7,160 bases of DNA, taken from assembly GCA_002938075.1 (NCBI GenBank), contig PTLK01000095.1, positions 1 through 7,160 on the forward strand, read 5' to 3'. This document shows, in pieces, positions 1 through 6,192 of the stretch (its first letter is position 1; each line of letters starts with the position of its first letter). Both the position numbers and the translations under genes were made by a program. This DNA comes from Alphaproteobacteria bacterium MarineAlpha3_Bin3. GTDB taxonomy: Bacteria > Pseudomonadota > Alphaproteobacteria > Rhodospirillales > Casp-alpha2. Below the pieces are notes generated by a model. It did not search any database, was not told the DNA's origin, and worked only from the letters and a program-made list of their open reading frames with translations.

Positions 1-9
1 ACTTCGGGA

Positions 10-40
10 GGCGGGCGGACTTTCGGTTAATCGGCCCGCC
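10..40. other. GC-rich stem-loop at left edge
   Basis: GGCGGGC (10-16) and GCCCGCC (34-40) form a perfect 7-bp inverted repeat around a 17-nt AT-richer loop. No clear T-run follows on either strand, so it is only a possible transcription terminator, or the end of a gene lying to the left of the window. Seen directly in sequence; the function is not determined. Confidence 0.3.
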
Positions 41-63
41 CCATTGAAAATCCCGGCGGACGA

Positions 64-109
64 ACTTATATTCATCTTTTGTTCTTTATTTAAATATCGC
101 TCTTTGACA
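64..109 (+). promoter_or_regulatory. AT-rich patch followed by boxA-like sequence
   Basis: An AT-rich patch (about 64-104) stands out in GC-rich surroundings and runs into GCTCTTTGACA at 99-109. This resembles the boxA antitermination element of rRNA leaders (TGCTCTTTaACA type). The TTGACA at 104-109 could also be a -35 box, but no -10 lies 16-18 nt downstream. No 16S start follows before the end of der, so if it is a boxA it is orphaned or belongs to an unrecognised transcript. Confidence 0.2.
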
Positions 110-246
110 TCGTGAATAGGAGGTAACGGCCAACCCGCCGGTCCGATTCCCGCCGAAACGGGGAAGGGTGTCTGTGTTCTTTGGAAAAGCTTGTTCGCCG
201 CTAATTGCCGGGGGATTTTCGGGATAAACAACAACCCCCCCCAGCC

Positions 247-342
247 ACCCGACAAGTACCCGATAACCACCAAATGTCCACCCGATGCCTACCGTTTGCA
301 CACCGGATGCCGACCGATACCGACCCTTACCCACCGTGAAAA
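247..342. repeat. Degenerate ACC array with 10-11 nt period
   Basis: The trinucleotide ACC recurs at 247, 258, 269, 280, 291, 302, 313, 323 and 333. That is six steps of exactly 11 nt followed by two of 10 nt. The best-conserved units read ACCCGATnnCC (258, 280, 302). The unit length is not a multiple of three, so it is not explained by a coding repeat. An 8-C run (235-242) precedes it. It may be a decayed short tandem repeat or a helically phased protein-binding array; no function can be assigned from sequence. Confidence 0.5.
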
Positions 343-362
343 AACGGGGAGCCCTCAGCCCC
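339..362 (-). terminator. Possible terminator downstream of der
   Basis: On the minus strand GGGG (359-362) and CCCC (346-349) can pair around a 9-nt loop, and one base later six T residues follow (339-344 on the plus strand are A). This lies about 70 nt after the der stop. The stem is only 4 bp, so it is a weak candidate for the end of the yfgM-bamB-der transcript. Confidence 0.35.
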
Positions 363-432
363 TCTATAAAGAGCCGTCCCGGCGGCCTTTAAATTGAGGC
401 TTGGGTTTTTCCAAGAATGCCTTGCTGCCGCC

Positions 433-1818
433 CTAGCCCTTCCCTTTACCCTTCCTCTTGCTCTTAACATACGGGTTCTTGCCGGCCCGGAGGTGGATGC
501 GGATCGGCACCGCCGGCAGGTCGAAGCTTTCGCGGAGCCCGTTGATCAGGTAACGCACGTAACTTTCCGGCAGCGCGTCCTTACGGCTGGCGAAGACGAT
601 GAACGTCGGCGGCCGGGTCTTGGCCTGGGTCATGTAGCGGATCTTGATGCGCCGGCCCTTGGCGACGGGCGGCGGATGGGCCTCGGTCATGGCCTCGAGC
701 CAGCGGTTTAGTTCCCCGGTCTCGACGCGGCGGTTCCAGGTCTCGTAGACCGAAAACACCGCCGGCAGCAGCTTGTCCATGCCCTTGCCAGTCTTTGCCG
801 AGCATGGGATGACGGGGATGCCGCGGACCTGCGGCAAGGACGTCATCAGCCGGTCCTCGATGCCCGACATCACCGCTTTGCGGTCCTTGGCCAGGTCCCA
901 TTTGTTGACCGCTAATACCAGCGCCCGGCCTTCCTCGATCACCAATCTGGCGATCGAAAGGTCTTGTTTCTCGAGTCCTAAGGTGGCGTCGACGGTCAGC
1001 ACCACGACCTCGGCGAAGCGGATGGCCCTGAGCGCGTCGCCGACCGACAGCCCCTCCAGCTTGCCGGTGACCCGGGCCTTGCGGCGCAGGCCGGCGGTGT
1101 CGATCAGGCGGATGGGGTGGCCTTCCCAGTCCCAGGAGACGGAGATGGAATCGCGGGTGATGCCAGCCTCGGGCCCGGTCAGCATGCGCTCGTCGCCCAA
1201 CAGCTTGTTGATGATGGTCGACTTGCCGGCGTTTGGCCGCCCGACGATGGCTAATTTCAGGGACTTCGTTTTCCAGGCGTCGTCGGCCGCTTCGCCCCCG
1301 GCGTCGGTTTCTTCGCCGTCCCCGGGGGACGCGAAGGGCAACAGCGCCTGGTAAAGCCCGTCCAGGCCCTCGCCGTGTTCGGCCGACAACGCGACCGGGT
1401 CGCCGAGGCCCAATCCATAGGTTTCCAAAAGGCCGCCTTGGCCGGCGCCGCCCTCGCACTTGTTGGCGACGACGATCACCGGCGTTTCATGCCGGCGCAG
1501 CCAGTCGGCGAAGTGCTCGTCCAGGGGCGTGACGCCGGCCCGGGCGTCGATCAGGAACAGCGCCACGTCGGCATCGTCCAAGGCGCGCTCGGTCTGTTCG
1601 CGCATGCGGGCCTCGAGGCTACCGTCGCCTGCGTCATCCAACCCGGCGGTGTCGATGACGGTGAAGTCGAGCCCGGCGATGCCGCCGTCGCCCTCGCGGC
1701 GGTCGCGGGTGACGCCCGGGATATTGTCGACGATGGCCAGCCGCTTTCCGGTCAGGCGGTTAAAAAGGGTCGATTTCCCGACATTGGGACGGCCGATGAC
1801 AGCGACGGTGAAAAACAT
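433..1818 (-). CDS. der: Ribosome-assembly GTPase Der (EngA)
   Basis: The 461-residue product is a tandem-GTPase-domain protein of the Der family, a cytoplasmic factor for late assembly of the 50S ribosomal subunit that is generally essential. The first G domain shows the P-loop GRPNVGKS (9-16), DTAG (56-59) and NKCE (119-122); Glu replaces the usual Asp of NKxD in the last motif. An acidic linker (about 164-180, rich in D, E and G) leads to the second G domain with GRPNAGKS (193-200), DTAG (240-243) and NKWD (305-308). A KH-like domain fills roughly 365-450, and the tail is a basic KSKRKGKGKG. The length is normal. The ATG is placed where Der proteins normally start, but I see no good Shine-Dalgarno in front of it. 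It follows bamB after 39 nt, the same order as in E. coli, so it is probably the last gene of the operon. Confidence 0.97.
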   Translation of the reverse strand: MFFTVAVIGRPNVGKSTLFNRLTGKRLAIVDNIPGVTRDRREGDGGIAGLDFTVIDTAGLDDAGDGSLEARMREQTERALDDADVALFLIDARAGVTPLDEHFADWLRRHETPVIVVANKCEGGAGQGGLLETYGLGLGDPVALSAEHGEGLDGLYQALLPFASPGDGEETDAGGEAADDAWKTKSLKLAIVGRPNAGKSTIINKLLGDERMLTGPEAGITRDSISVSWDWEGHPIRLIDTAGLRRKARVTGKLEGLSVGDALRAIRFAEVVVLTVDATLGLEKQDLSIARLVIEEGRALVLAVNKWDLAKDRKAVMSGIEDRLMTSLPQVRGIPVIPCSAKTGKGMDKLLPAVFSVYETWNRRVETGELNRWLEAMTEAHPPPVAKGRRIKIRYMTQAKTRPPTFIVFASRKDALPESYVRYLINGLRESFDLPAVPIRIHLRAGKNPYVKSKRKGKGKG

Positions 1819-1857
1819 GAACTTGGGCCATTTTGCTCTGCCAGAGACTGACGGCGG

Positions 1858-3258
1858 TTACCGGTAGACCACCAGTTCGGCGTCGTCGGCGAGGAAATAG
1901 ATGCTGCCGCCGGCGATCACCGGCGGCACCGAAACCCCGTCCGGCATTTCCACGGTACCCAGGAAGCGGCCCGTATAGGGCGAGATCGCCATCGCCTTGC
2001 CGTGGGAGCCGGCGATGATCAGCCGGTCCGAGGCCAGTAGCGGCCCGGTCCAGATGATCGGGTCTTCCTGGTTCTCCGGGTCTTCGTAACGCGGCAGGGC
2101 GCGGACCCATTGGATGCGGCCGTCCTGGCGCGACACGCAGGCGATTTCGGCGTCGTTGGTGATCACGTATATGTAATCGCCGGCGACCCAGGGGCTTTGC
2201 AGGCCGCCGATATCCTTCTGCCACAGCCGCCGGCCGCTGCGCAAGTCGATGGCCGCCATCAGGCCGCCGTGGCTGATGGCGATGACCCGGCCGCGGTCGA
2301 TCATCGGGCGGCCACGGATATGCGCCAGGTTGGACACCACGTCGGTGCGCTTGACCGACGCCAGGCTTTCCTGCCACAGAACCCGGCCGTTGGTGGTCTT
2401 CAACGCCACCAGTTCGCCCGAGGTATAGGGAACGACGACGACGCCGCCGCCGACGGCGGGGCTGGCGCTGCCGAGGATGCTGGCGGTTTCGGAAATGCCG
2501 CTGTGTGTCCACAGGCCGGCGCCGTTTTCGGCATTGATGGCGAACAGCCGGTTGTCCACCGTGACCACGAAGACGCGCCCGCCGCGCACCGTCGGCGCGG
2601 CGCGGGACGGGCCGCTGACCCTTTCACGCCAGATTTCGGCCCCGGTTTCGGCGTCGAGCGCGATCACCTGGGCGAACCCGGTGCTGACGAAAAGGCGGTC
2701 CTGATCGTACGCCAGGCCGCCGGAGATATGGCCTTCGTCCTCTTCGTCGGGGGTTAGGTCGGTTTCCCAGAGGCGGTTGCCGTCCTTGGTGTCGAAGGCG
2801 TTGACCACGGAAGTGGAATCCATGACATAGACCCGCCCGCCGGCGATCACGGGAGAACCCGACAGCCGCACATCGTCGTCGACGCCGTCGCCGATATCGA
2901 CGGACCAGGCCTTCGACAGGGTTTCGGGCACCATCATGTGATGCATGGCATGATTGGGATAGCCCCCCGATTGCGGCCAATCGGCGTTGGGTTCGGGCGC
3001 CGGCAGGAGGACCTGCACGTCGGCCAGCTCCGGATCGGGGCTCAGTGTGCGCTGATGGAGGAGCACCGAAATCCGGTCGCCGGGCAGCGGCGGTTCTTTA
3101 GCATCCGAAAACCAGCCGGTCACCGTCGAGCAGCCGCCGAGGGCCCCGGCTAGCAACAAGACCAGCAACAGGGCGGTGCCCGGAAAGGCGCCCGGGAAGA
3201 CGCCAGAGAAGGTTCCCGGGCCCCTTAACACGCCTGATTTTGTTTGCCGTTTGATCAT
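1858..3258 (-). CDS. bamB: Outer-membrane assembly lipoprotein BamB (PQQ-like beta-propeller)
   Basis: BamB is a lipoprotein of the BAM complex, which folds beta-barrel proteins into the outer membrane. The 466-residue product has a lipoprotein signal. After an unusually long basic and Gly/Pro/Phe-rich n-region (1-28) comes a hydrophobic core (about 29-39), then the lipobox LGGC with the lipidated Cys at 43. The rest is a series of PQQ-like propeller blades, each with the A-x-D/N-x-x-x-G-x-x-x-W signature: FDTKDGNRLW, LDAETGAEIW, INAENGAGLW, LKTTNGRVLW, IDLRSGRRLW and VSRQDGRIQW, plus a last blade where Gly replaces Trp (SPYTGRFLG). It sits 11 nt after the YfgM-like gene and 39 nt before der, the enterobacterial order, which supports BamB over a PQQ-dependent dehydrogenase. 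The ribosome site is weak (AAGG, about 10 nt upstream), so coupling to the upstream gene is likely. Confidence 0.88.
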   Translation of the reverse strand: MIKRQTKSGVLRGPGTFSGVFPGAFPGTALLLVLLLAGALGGCSTVTGWFSDAKEPPLPGDRISVLLHQRTLSPDPELADVQVLLPAPEPNADWPQSGGYPNHAMHHMMVPETLSKAWSVDIGDGVDDDVRLSGSPVIAGGRVYVMDSTSVVNAFDTKDGNRLWETDLTPDEEDEGHISGGLAYDQDRLFVSTGFAQVIALDAETGAEIWRERVSGPSRAAPTVRGGRVFVVTVDNRLFAINAENGAGLWTHSGISETASILGSASPAVGGGVVVVPYTSGELVALKTTNGRVLWQESLASVKRTDVVSNLAHIRGRPMIDRGRVIAISHGGLMAAIDLRSGRRLWQKDIGGLQSPWVAGDYIYVITNDAEIACVSRQDGRIQWVRALPRYEDPENQEDPIIWTGPLLASDRLIIAGSHGKAMAISPYTGRFLGTVEMPDGVSVPPVIAGGSIYFLADDAELVVYR

Positions 3259-3269
3259 CGCCCCGGACC

Positions 3270-3935
3270 TTACTTGCCGATAATGGATAGCATTTCCTGG
3301 GCCCGGGCGCGAACCCCTTGCGGCGCCCGAGGGTCGTTGGCCAGGCCCTGGAACAGCTCCTTGGCCTTGGCCCGGTCGCCTGCGCGGCGGGCCAAAAGGC
3401 CGGAAATCTCGCCGGCGCTGTAGCGCCAGGGGCTGTTCTCGGCCCTCAGGCGTTCGAGCCGCTTGGCCAGCGCCGGCAAATCGGCGCTGGGATCGTTCAG
3501 TTCCTGATAGGCGCCCAAAATCACCGCCAGGTCCCGGTAAAGGGAATCGATGGCCCCGTCCCCGACCAGCGCCCGGTAGGCCGCCGCCGCGCCGCCGGCA
3601 TCACCATGACGGGCATAAATCCGCGCCTGGTTGAAGCGCGCCAGCATTTGGTATCCGCCGCCGTCCTCGGCGATTTCGAAAAACATCTTCAGGGCTTCGT
3701 CGGTGTTGCCGGCGGTGACCAGGTCGGCGGCGGATTGAAACCGGACGCCCAGGGCCTCGCGGGCCGAGATGTCGTAGCTCTGCCAGCCCTTGAAACCGGC
3801 GACGCCGAGGACAAGGACCACGACGCCGGCGAGCGCGTACTTGCCGTAGGCTTTCCACAGCTTCTGGAACTCGTCCTGGCGCAGATCTTCGTCGATCTCG
3901 CGGAACAGGATGTCGTCTTCGGTTTTTTCGGCCAC
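3270..3935 (-). CDS. YfgM-like membrane-anchored TPR protein
   Basis: The 221-residue protein has a charged cytoplasmic N-terminus (1-30, acidic), one transmembrane segment (about 33-50, YALAGVVVLVLGVAGF) and a periplasmic helical region with TPR-like helices. This is the layout of YfgM (TPR_21 family), which in E. coli binds the SecYEG/PpiD translocon and acts as a periplasmic chaperone. The start is GTG at 3935, preceded by GGAG with a 7-nt spacer, a good ribosome site that decides the start. Its place directly before bamB and der matches the E. coli order yfgM-bamB-der and suggests one operon for envelope biogenesis plus der. Sequence identity to YfgM is likely low, so the orthology is inferred mainly from topology and synteny. 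Confidence 0.85.
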   Translation of the reverse strand: MAEKTEDDILFREIDEDLRQDEFQKLWKAYGKYALAGVVVLVLGVAGFKGWQSYDISAREALGVRFQSAADLVTAGNTDEALKMFFEIAEDGGGYQMLARFNQARIYARHGDAGGAAAAYRALVGDGAIDSLYRDLAVILGAYQELNDPSADLPALAKRLERLRAENSPWRYSAGEISGLLARRAGDRAKAKELFQGLANDPRAPQGVRARAQEMLSIIGK

Positions 3936-4000
3936 GGGTGAACTCCGGAAATCAGCTTCCTGCCGCCCTGAAACGCCGCCGGGGGGCCGAATCGGGGGCT

Positions 4001-4029
4001 AAAATAGTCCCGCCTGGGCGGGAAGGCAA
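4001..4029 (-). promoter_or_regulatory. Candidate promoter of yfgM-bamB-der with palindromic spacer
   Basis: On the minus strand TTGCCT (4024-4029, 4 of 6 to the -35 consensus) and TATTTT (4001-4006, 4 of 6 to the -10 consensus) are separated by exactly 17 nt. Nearly the whole spacer is the dyad TCCCGC-N4-GCGGGA (4008-4023). The same dyad followed by ACTATTTT could instead be the terminator of the upstream thioredoxin-like gene. It is the only plausible signal I see in the 118-nt gap. Confidence 0.35.
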
Positions 4030-4053
4030 ACGCGGGATAACGGAATTAGCCGG

Positions 4054-4605
4054 TTATTCCCGCCACTTGATGGAACAACCGATGGAGGCGGTCTGCTGGG
4101 CCGGGCCTTTTCCGGTTTCCGCTACCTGGGCCATGGCCTCGAAAAGCTCGCGCCGGGCGTCCGGCGCCGCCGCCTCCTTGCCGGACGCGTCCAGGCGGCC
4201 GCGGTATTGCAGCTCAAGCTCGGCGTTGAAGCCGAAGAAGTCCGGCGTGCACCGGGCGTCATAGGCGCGGGCGACGTCCTGGGTTTCGTCGATCACGTAG
4301 GGAAAGGTGAAGCCGTTGTCGCCGGCGACGACGGCCATGTTGTCGAAGGAATCCTCGGCGTATTCGTTGGGGTCGTTGGCCATGATGGCGATGACGCCGA
4401 TCCCAGAATCCTGCAACTCCTTGGCGTCGCGCACCAGGCGGTCGAGGATCGCCTTGACGTAAGGGCAATGGTTGCAGATGAACATCACCAGCGTGCCCCG
4501 GGGCCCGCGGATGTCTTCCAGGGTATAGGTCTTGGCGTCGGTGCCCTTGAGGCTGAAATCCAGCGCTTTCCAGCCGAAATCGCAGACCGGCGTTTCCATT
4601 GCCAC
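4054..4605 (-). CDS. Thioredoxin-fold redoxin protein with CNHC motif
   Basis: This 183-residue cytoplasmic protein (no signal peptide) belongs to the AhpC/TSA-redoxin group of thioredoxin-like proteins. It has MFICNHCPYV at 41-50, giving a CxxC active site (Cys44, Cys47), and the CTPDFFGF segment (119-126) with the probable cis-Pro at 121. ANDPNEYAEDS (76-86) and the C-terminal SIGCSIKW (174-181) are both typical of this subgroup. A thiol-disulphide or peroxide-linked redox role is expected from the family; the substrate is unknown. It is complete and of usual length. The chosen start is GTG at 4605, with GGGAGG and about a 10-nt spacer; an ATG two codons on (4599) is the alternative. It borders the accessory region, whose integrase ends 142 nt upstream. 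Confidence 0.9.
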   Translation of the reverse strand: MAMETPVCDFGWKALDFSLKGTDAKTYTLEDIRGPRGTLVMFICNHCPYVKAILDRLVRDAKELQDSGIGVIAIMANDPNEYAEDSFDNMAVVAGDNGFTFPYVIDETQDVARAYDARCTPDFFGFNAELELQYRGRLDASGKEAAAPDARRELFEAMAQVAETGKGPAQQTASIGCSIKWRE

Positions 4606-4647
4606 TATGGGGGTGCCTCCCTTTTTTCCATCAACGTGCGTAGGCGT

Positions 4648-4676
4648 TTGTTAGCTCAAACCGGGGCTTCGATCAA
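4648..4676 (-). promoter_or_regulatory. Weak candidate promoter for the thioredoxin-like gene
   Basis: On the minus strand TTGATC (4671-4676) and TAACAA (4648-4653) lie 17 nt apart, about 45 nt before the GTG start. The -10 match is poor (3 of 6). The -35 lies in the loop of the dyad CGGGG/CCCCG (4662-4666 and 4678-4682). Some promoter is expected here because the gene follows a likely integrated segment. Confidence 0.25.
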
Positions 4677-4711
4677 TCCCCGCCGGACAAGGGGGCACGG
4701 TTAACTTGTCC
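4662..4711. repeat. Two consecutive inverted repeats between integrase and redoxin genes
   Basis: CGGGG/CCCCG (4662-4666 and 4678-4682, 11-nt loop) is followed at once by GGACAAG/CTTGTCC (4685-4691 and 4705-4711, 13-nt loop). Neither is followed by a T-run on the minus strand, so they are poor terminators for the integrase. Their position next to the 3' end of an integrase gene makes them candidates for recombinase-binding sites, but no second att copy was recognised. Confidence 0.35.
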
Positions 4712-4747
4712 TTAAACCCACCCTACGGTGAGCGCCAGTTTCCAGTC

Positions 4748-5734
4748 TCATTTAGCACTTTTTAGCACTTTTGCCTTCATGGCGTTCGCCAATCGTTTCC
4801 TGTCGGCCCGTTTTATGTAGTGGTCAACCATCGTGTTCGACGTATGGCCCGACCAGGATTTCATCTCCGCGTTCGTCCCGCCAGCTTCCGCCGCCATCTC
4901 AAGAAAGTTCTTTCTCAAGCCGTGAAAGACATATTCGCCAATTCCCAAATCATCCAGGCACCGCTTGAAGGTGCTGTCAAAATTCGATTTTGTCCACACC
5001 CGCCCCGTCTTGGTCGTCAGAATATGAAGTGACCGCCTGGGAATGGATTTCAGAATGGTTTCAAGTTCGGGAAGGATCGGCACCCAGACCTCCGCGCCTG
5101 TCTTTTGTTGGACGAAATGAATGGTCCCGTCCTCAATGTCTTTCCACTTGGCTTTCAGAACGTCGCCCTTGCGCTGGCCGCTGAAAAGGCCAACGGCGAA
5201 GGCCCAAACCAGTTCCTTCGGGGCTTCCTTGAAAAACCTCTCAATCAGCGGGTCGGGCCAGGGTAAATATTCACTCCCCTTTAATTCCTTGATGTTGGCG
5301 GCGGGGTTTATCTCTATCAGGTCGGCGTCAATGGCCCATGCCATGAGTGCCATCATCACCCTGACGGACTGGTTCGCCGCCCCCTTTCGTTCCGCGATTC
5401 CGTCACGGTAGGCTCTGATATGCTTGCGCTTGATGTCCCCGATAGGTGACGGCCCGAAATCCCGCCTCAGTTGCTTGATGTAAACGCGGTAGTTCTTTTG
5501 GGTTCCGGCGCCGAGGTCGTTAAACTCGGGGGAAACAAGGTATCTATCCGCGATTTCATTGAAGGATTCTTTCACGCCGAACGGTGTAGTCCCGAGATAT
5601 TCAGCCTCGGCAATCCGCCAATCCTCAAGGAACCCTCTTGAACCAGGCTCCCCCTTCAGGGGCCAGCGTTTACCACCCCTCCGGTAGTAGTGATAGAAGC
5701 CGATTTTATCGAGGTATTTCATTTTAATTTCCAA
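4748..5734 (-). CDS. Tyrosine recombinase / phage-type integrase
   Basis: The protein is 328 residues from TTG at 5734 and would integrate or excise a mobile element by site-specific recombination. It has a basic N-terminal segment, a SAM-like core-binding domain (about 55-150) and a catalytic domain with the full residue set: Arg188 (GQRKGD), Lys211 (QQKTGAE), His271 and Arg274 (HGLRK), His297 (SGHTS) and Tyr306 (DHYIKR). Nothing is missing, so it may be active. The start is uncertain. TTG at 5734 has GGAG with a 7-nt spacer and overlaps the upstream gene by 11 nt; ATG at 5722 has only GGA and follows the upstream stop by one base. Base composition is clearly less GC-rich than der or bamB. 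It pairs with the small HTH gene in a compact xis-int module with no cargo genes. Confidence 0.95.
   Translation of the reverse strand: MEIKMKYLDKIGFYHYYRRGGKRWPLKGEPGSRGFLEDWRIAEAEYLGTTPFGVKESFNEIADRYLVSPEFNDLGAGTQKNYRVYIKQLRRDFGPSPIGDIKRKHIRAYRDGIAERKGAANQSVRVMMALMAWAIDADLIEINPAANIKELKGSEYLPWPDPLIERFFKEAPKELVWAFAVGLFSGQRKGDVLKAKWKDIEDGTIHFVQQKTGAEVWVPILPELETILKSIPRRSLHILTTKTGRVWTKSNFDSTFKRCLDDLGIGEYVFHGLRKNFLEMAAEAGGTNAEMKSWSGHTSNTMVDHYIKRADRKRLANAMKAKVLKSAK
4751..4770. repeat. Perfect 10-bp tandem repeat at integrase 3' end
   Basis: TTTAGCACTT occurs twice in immediate succession (4751-4760 and 4761-4770), next to the integrase stop codon and inside its last codons (VLKSAK). It may be an arm-type integrase site, a slippage duplication or chance; the sequence alone does not decide. 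Confidence 0.5.
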
Positions 5735-5927
5735 GGATACGCTCCATCAACGGGTCTGATATTGGTACGCTAGAATTTCCCCCGATGCTATCCAACTGCG
5801 AGTCATTCCACATTTTAGGGCGGGTGTTTAAACACGCCGGGGGAATTTCGCCGCGTTCTACACAACGGTGGAATTGGGCCACGTTGATACCTAATTTTTC
5901 AGCGGCTTTTTGTGCGGTTAAAAACAT
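5724..5927 (-). CDS. Excisionase-like helix-turn-helix protein
   Basis: The 67-residue product starts with a winged-helix/MerR-type HTH of the HTH_17/excisionase kind. LTAQKAAEKLGIN is followed by a second helix ending in RGEIPP and the late RPKMWNDSQLDSI segment, which holds the Trp and the hydrophobic pattern typical of Xis/AlpA-like proteins. A short tail follows. ATG at 5927 is preceded by AGGGG with about a 9-nt spacer. Its end overlaps the TTG start of the integrase by 11 nt (or abuts the alternative ATG), so the two are co-translated. By family it would be a DNA-bending directionality factor and perhaps a regulator of its own operon; this is inferred from size, fold and neighbour. Confidence 0.72.
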   Translation of the reverse strand: MFLTAQKAAEKLGINVAQFHRCVERGEIPPACLNTRPKMWNDSQLDSIGGNSSVPISDPLMERILGN

Positions 5928-5946
5928 TCACTTTTCCCCTTAACGC

Positions 5947-5981
5947 AAAAAGGAGCGGCAGCCACATGGCTACGGCGCTCC
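5947..5981 (-). terminator. Terminator-like hairpin in the xis-int leader
   Basis: On the minus strand GGAGCG (5976-5981) pairs with CGCTCC (5952-5957) around an inner AGCCA/TGGCT stem (5967-5971 with 5960-5964), and five T residues follow directly (5947-5951). This is the layout of a rho-independent terminator. It lies only about 20 nt before the excisionase start, leaving little room for a promoter downstream of it. It is therefore either the end of an upstream transcript or an attenuator in the xis leader. Confidence 0.55.
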
Positions 5982-6046
5982 CTCACCGGAGAATAAACAG
6001 AACAAGGCGTACACGTTCACAATCCCCAGAGCCTTATTCTCACACG

Positions 6047-6087
6047 AATATACACCCTTACCGCGTACCCCTGCAAGCTAAATGCAG
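6047..6087 (-). promoter_or_regulatory. Candidate xis-int promoter with dyad over the -35
   Basis: On the minus strand TTGCAG (6071-6076, 3 of 6) and TATATT (6047-6052, 5 of 6) lie 18 nt apart, giving a leader of about 110 nt before the excisionase. The dyad CTGCA-N7-TGCAG (6071-6087) covers the -35 and could be an operator. This is the best promoter I find in the 265-nt gap 5928-6192, which holds no convincing gene. Confidence 0.35.
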
Positions 6088-6167
6088 TGTGAAATACGGG
6101 GATAACTTCAATATGTTGTGGAAAACCGAGGCTGCCGTGTGGTGGCGAAGCCAGGTCGATCGAAAGG

Positions 6168-6190
6168 TCCGCTTTCGGGGGTAAAGCGGA
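6168..6190. repeat. REP-like palindrome after the recombinase remnant
   Basis: TCCGCTTT (6168-6175) and AAAGCGGA (6183-6190) form a perfect 8-bp stem with a 7-nt loop, ending 2 nt before the stop codon of the recombinase remnant. No T-run follows on the minus strand. The TCCGCTTT/AAAGCGGA core resembles short dispersed palindromes common in alphaproteobacterial intergenic regions; that comparison is from memory and not verified. Confidence 0.45.
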
Positions 6191-6192
6191 AG

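Noticed and set aside
86..334. Minus-strand 82-codon reading frame downstream of der
   Set aside because: It spans the ACC array and C-run, has no ribosome site, and its composition (Gly/Val-rich with no domain pattern) looks like chance in GC-rich DNA.
581..1459. Long Arg/Pro-rich frame overlapping der
   Set aside because: It is an out-of-frame shadow of der with typical GC-rich low-complexity translation; der itself shows all GTPase motifs.
4606..4747. tRNA gene as integration target next to the integrase
   Set aside because: A TTCGATC motif in a GC stem (4662-4682) recalls a T-arm, but the loop is 11 nt and no acceptor, D-arm or anticodon arm can be built around it on either strand.
5966..6184. 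Plus-strand 72-codon frame divergent from the excisionase gene (ATG after AAGGAG, about 10-nt spacer)
   Set aside because: The start signal is inside the terminator-like hairpin and the stop inside the REP-like palindrome. The product is very basic with no recognisable fold, and the frame covers the likely xis promoter. It remains a faint possibility.
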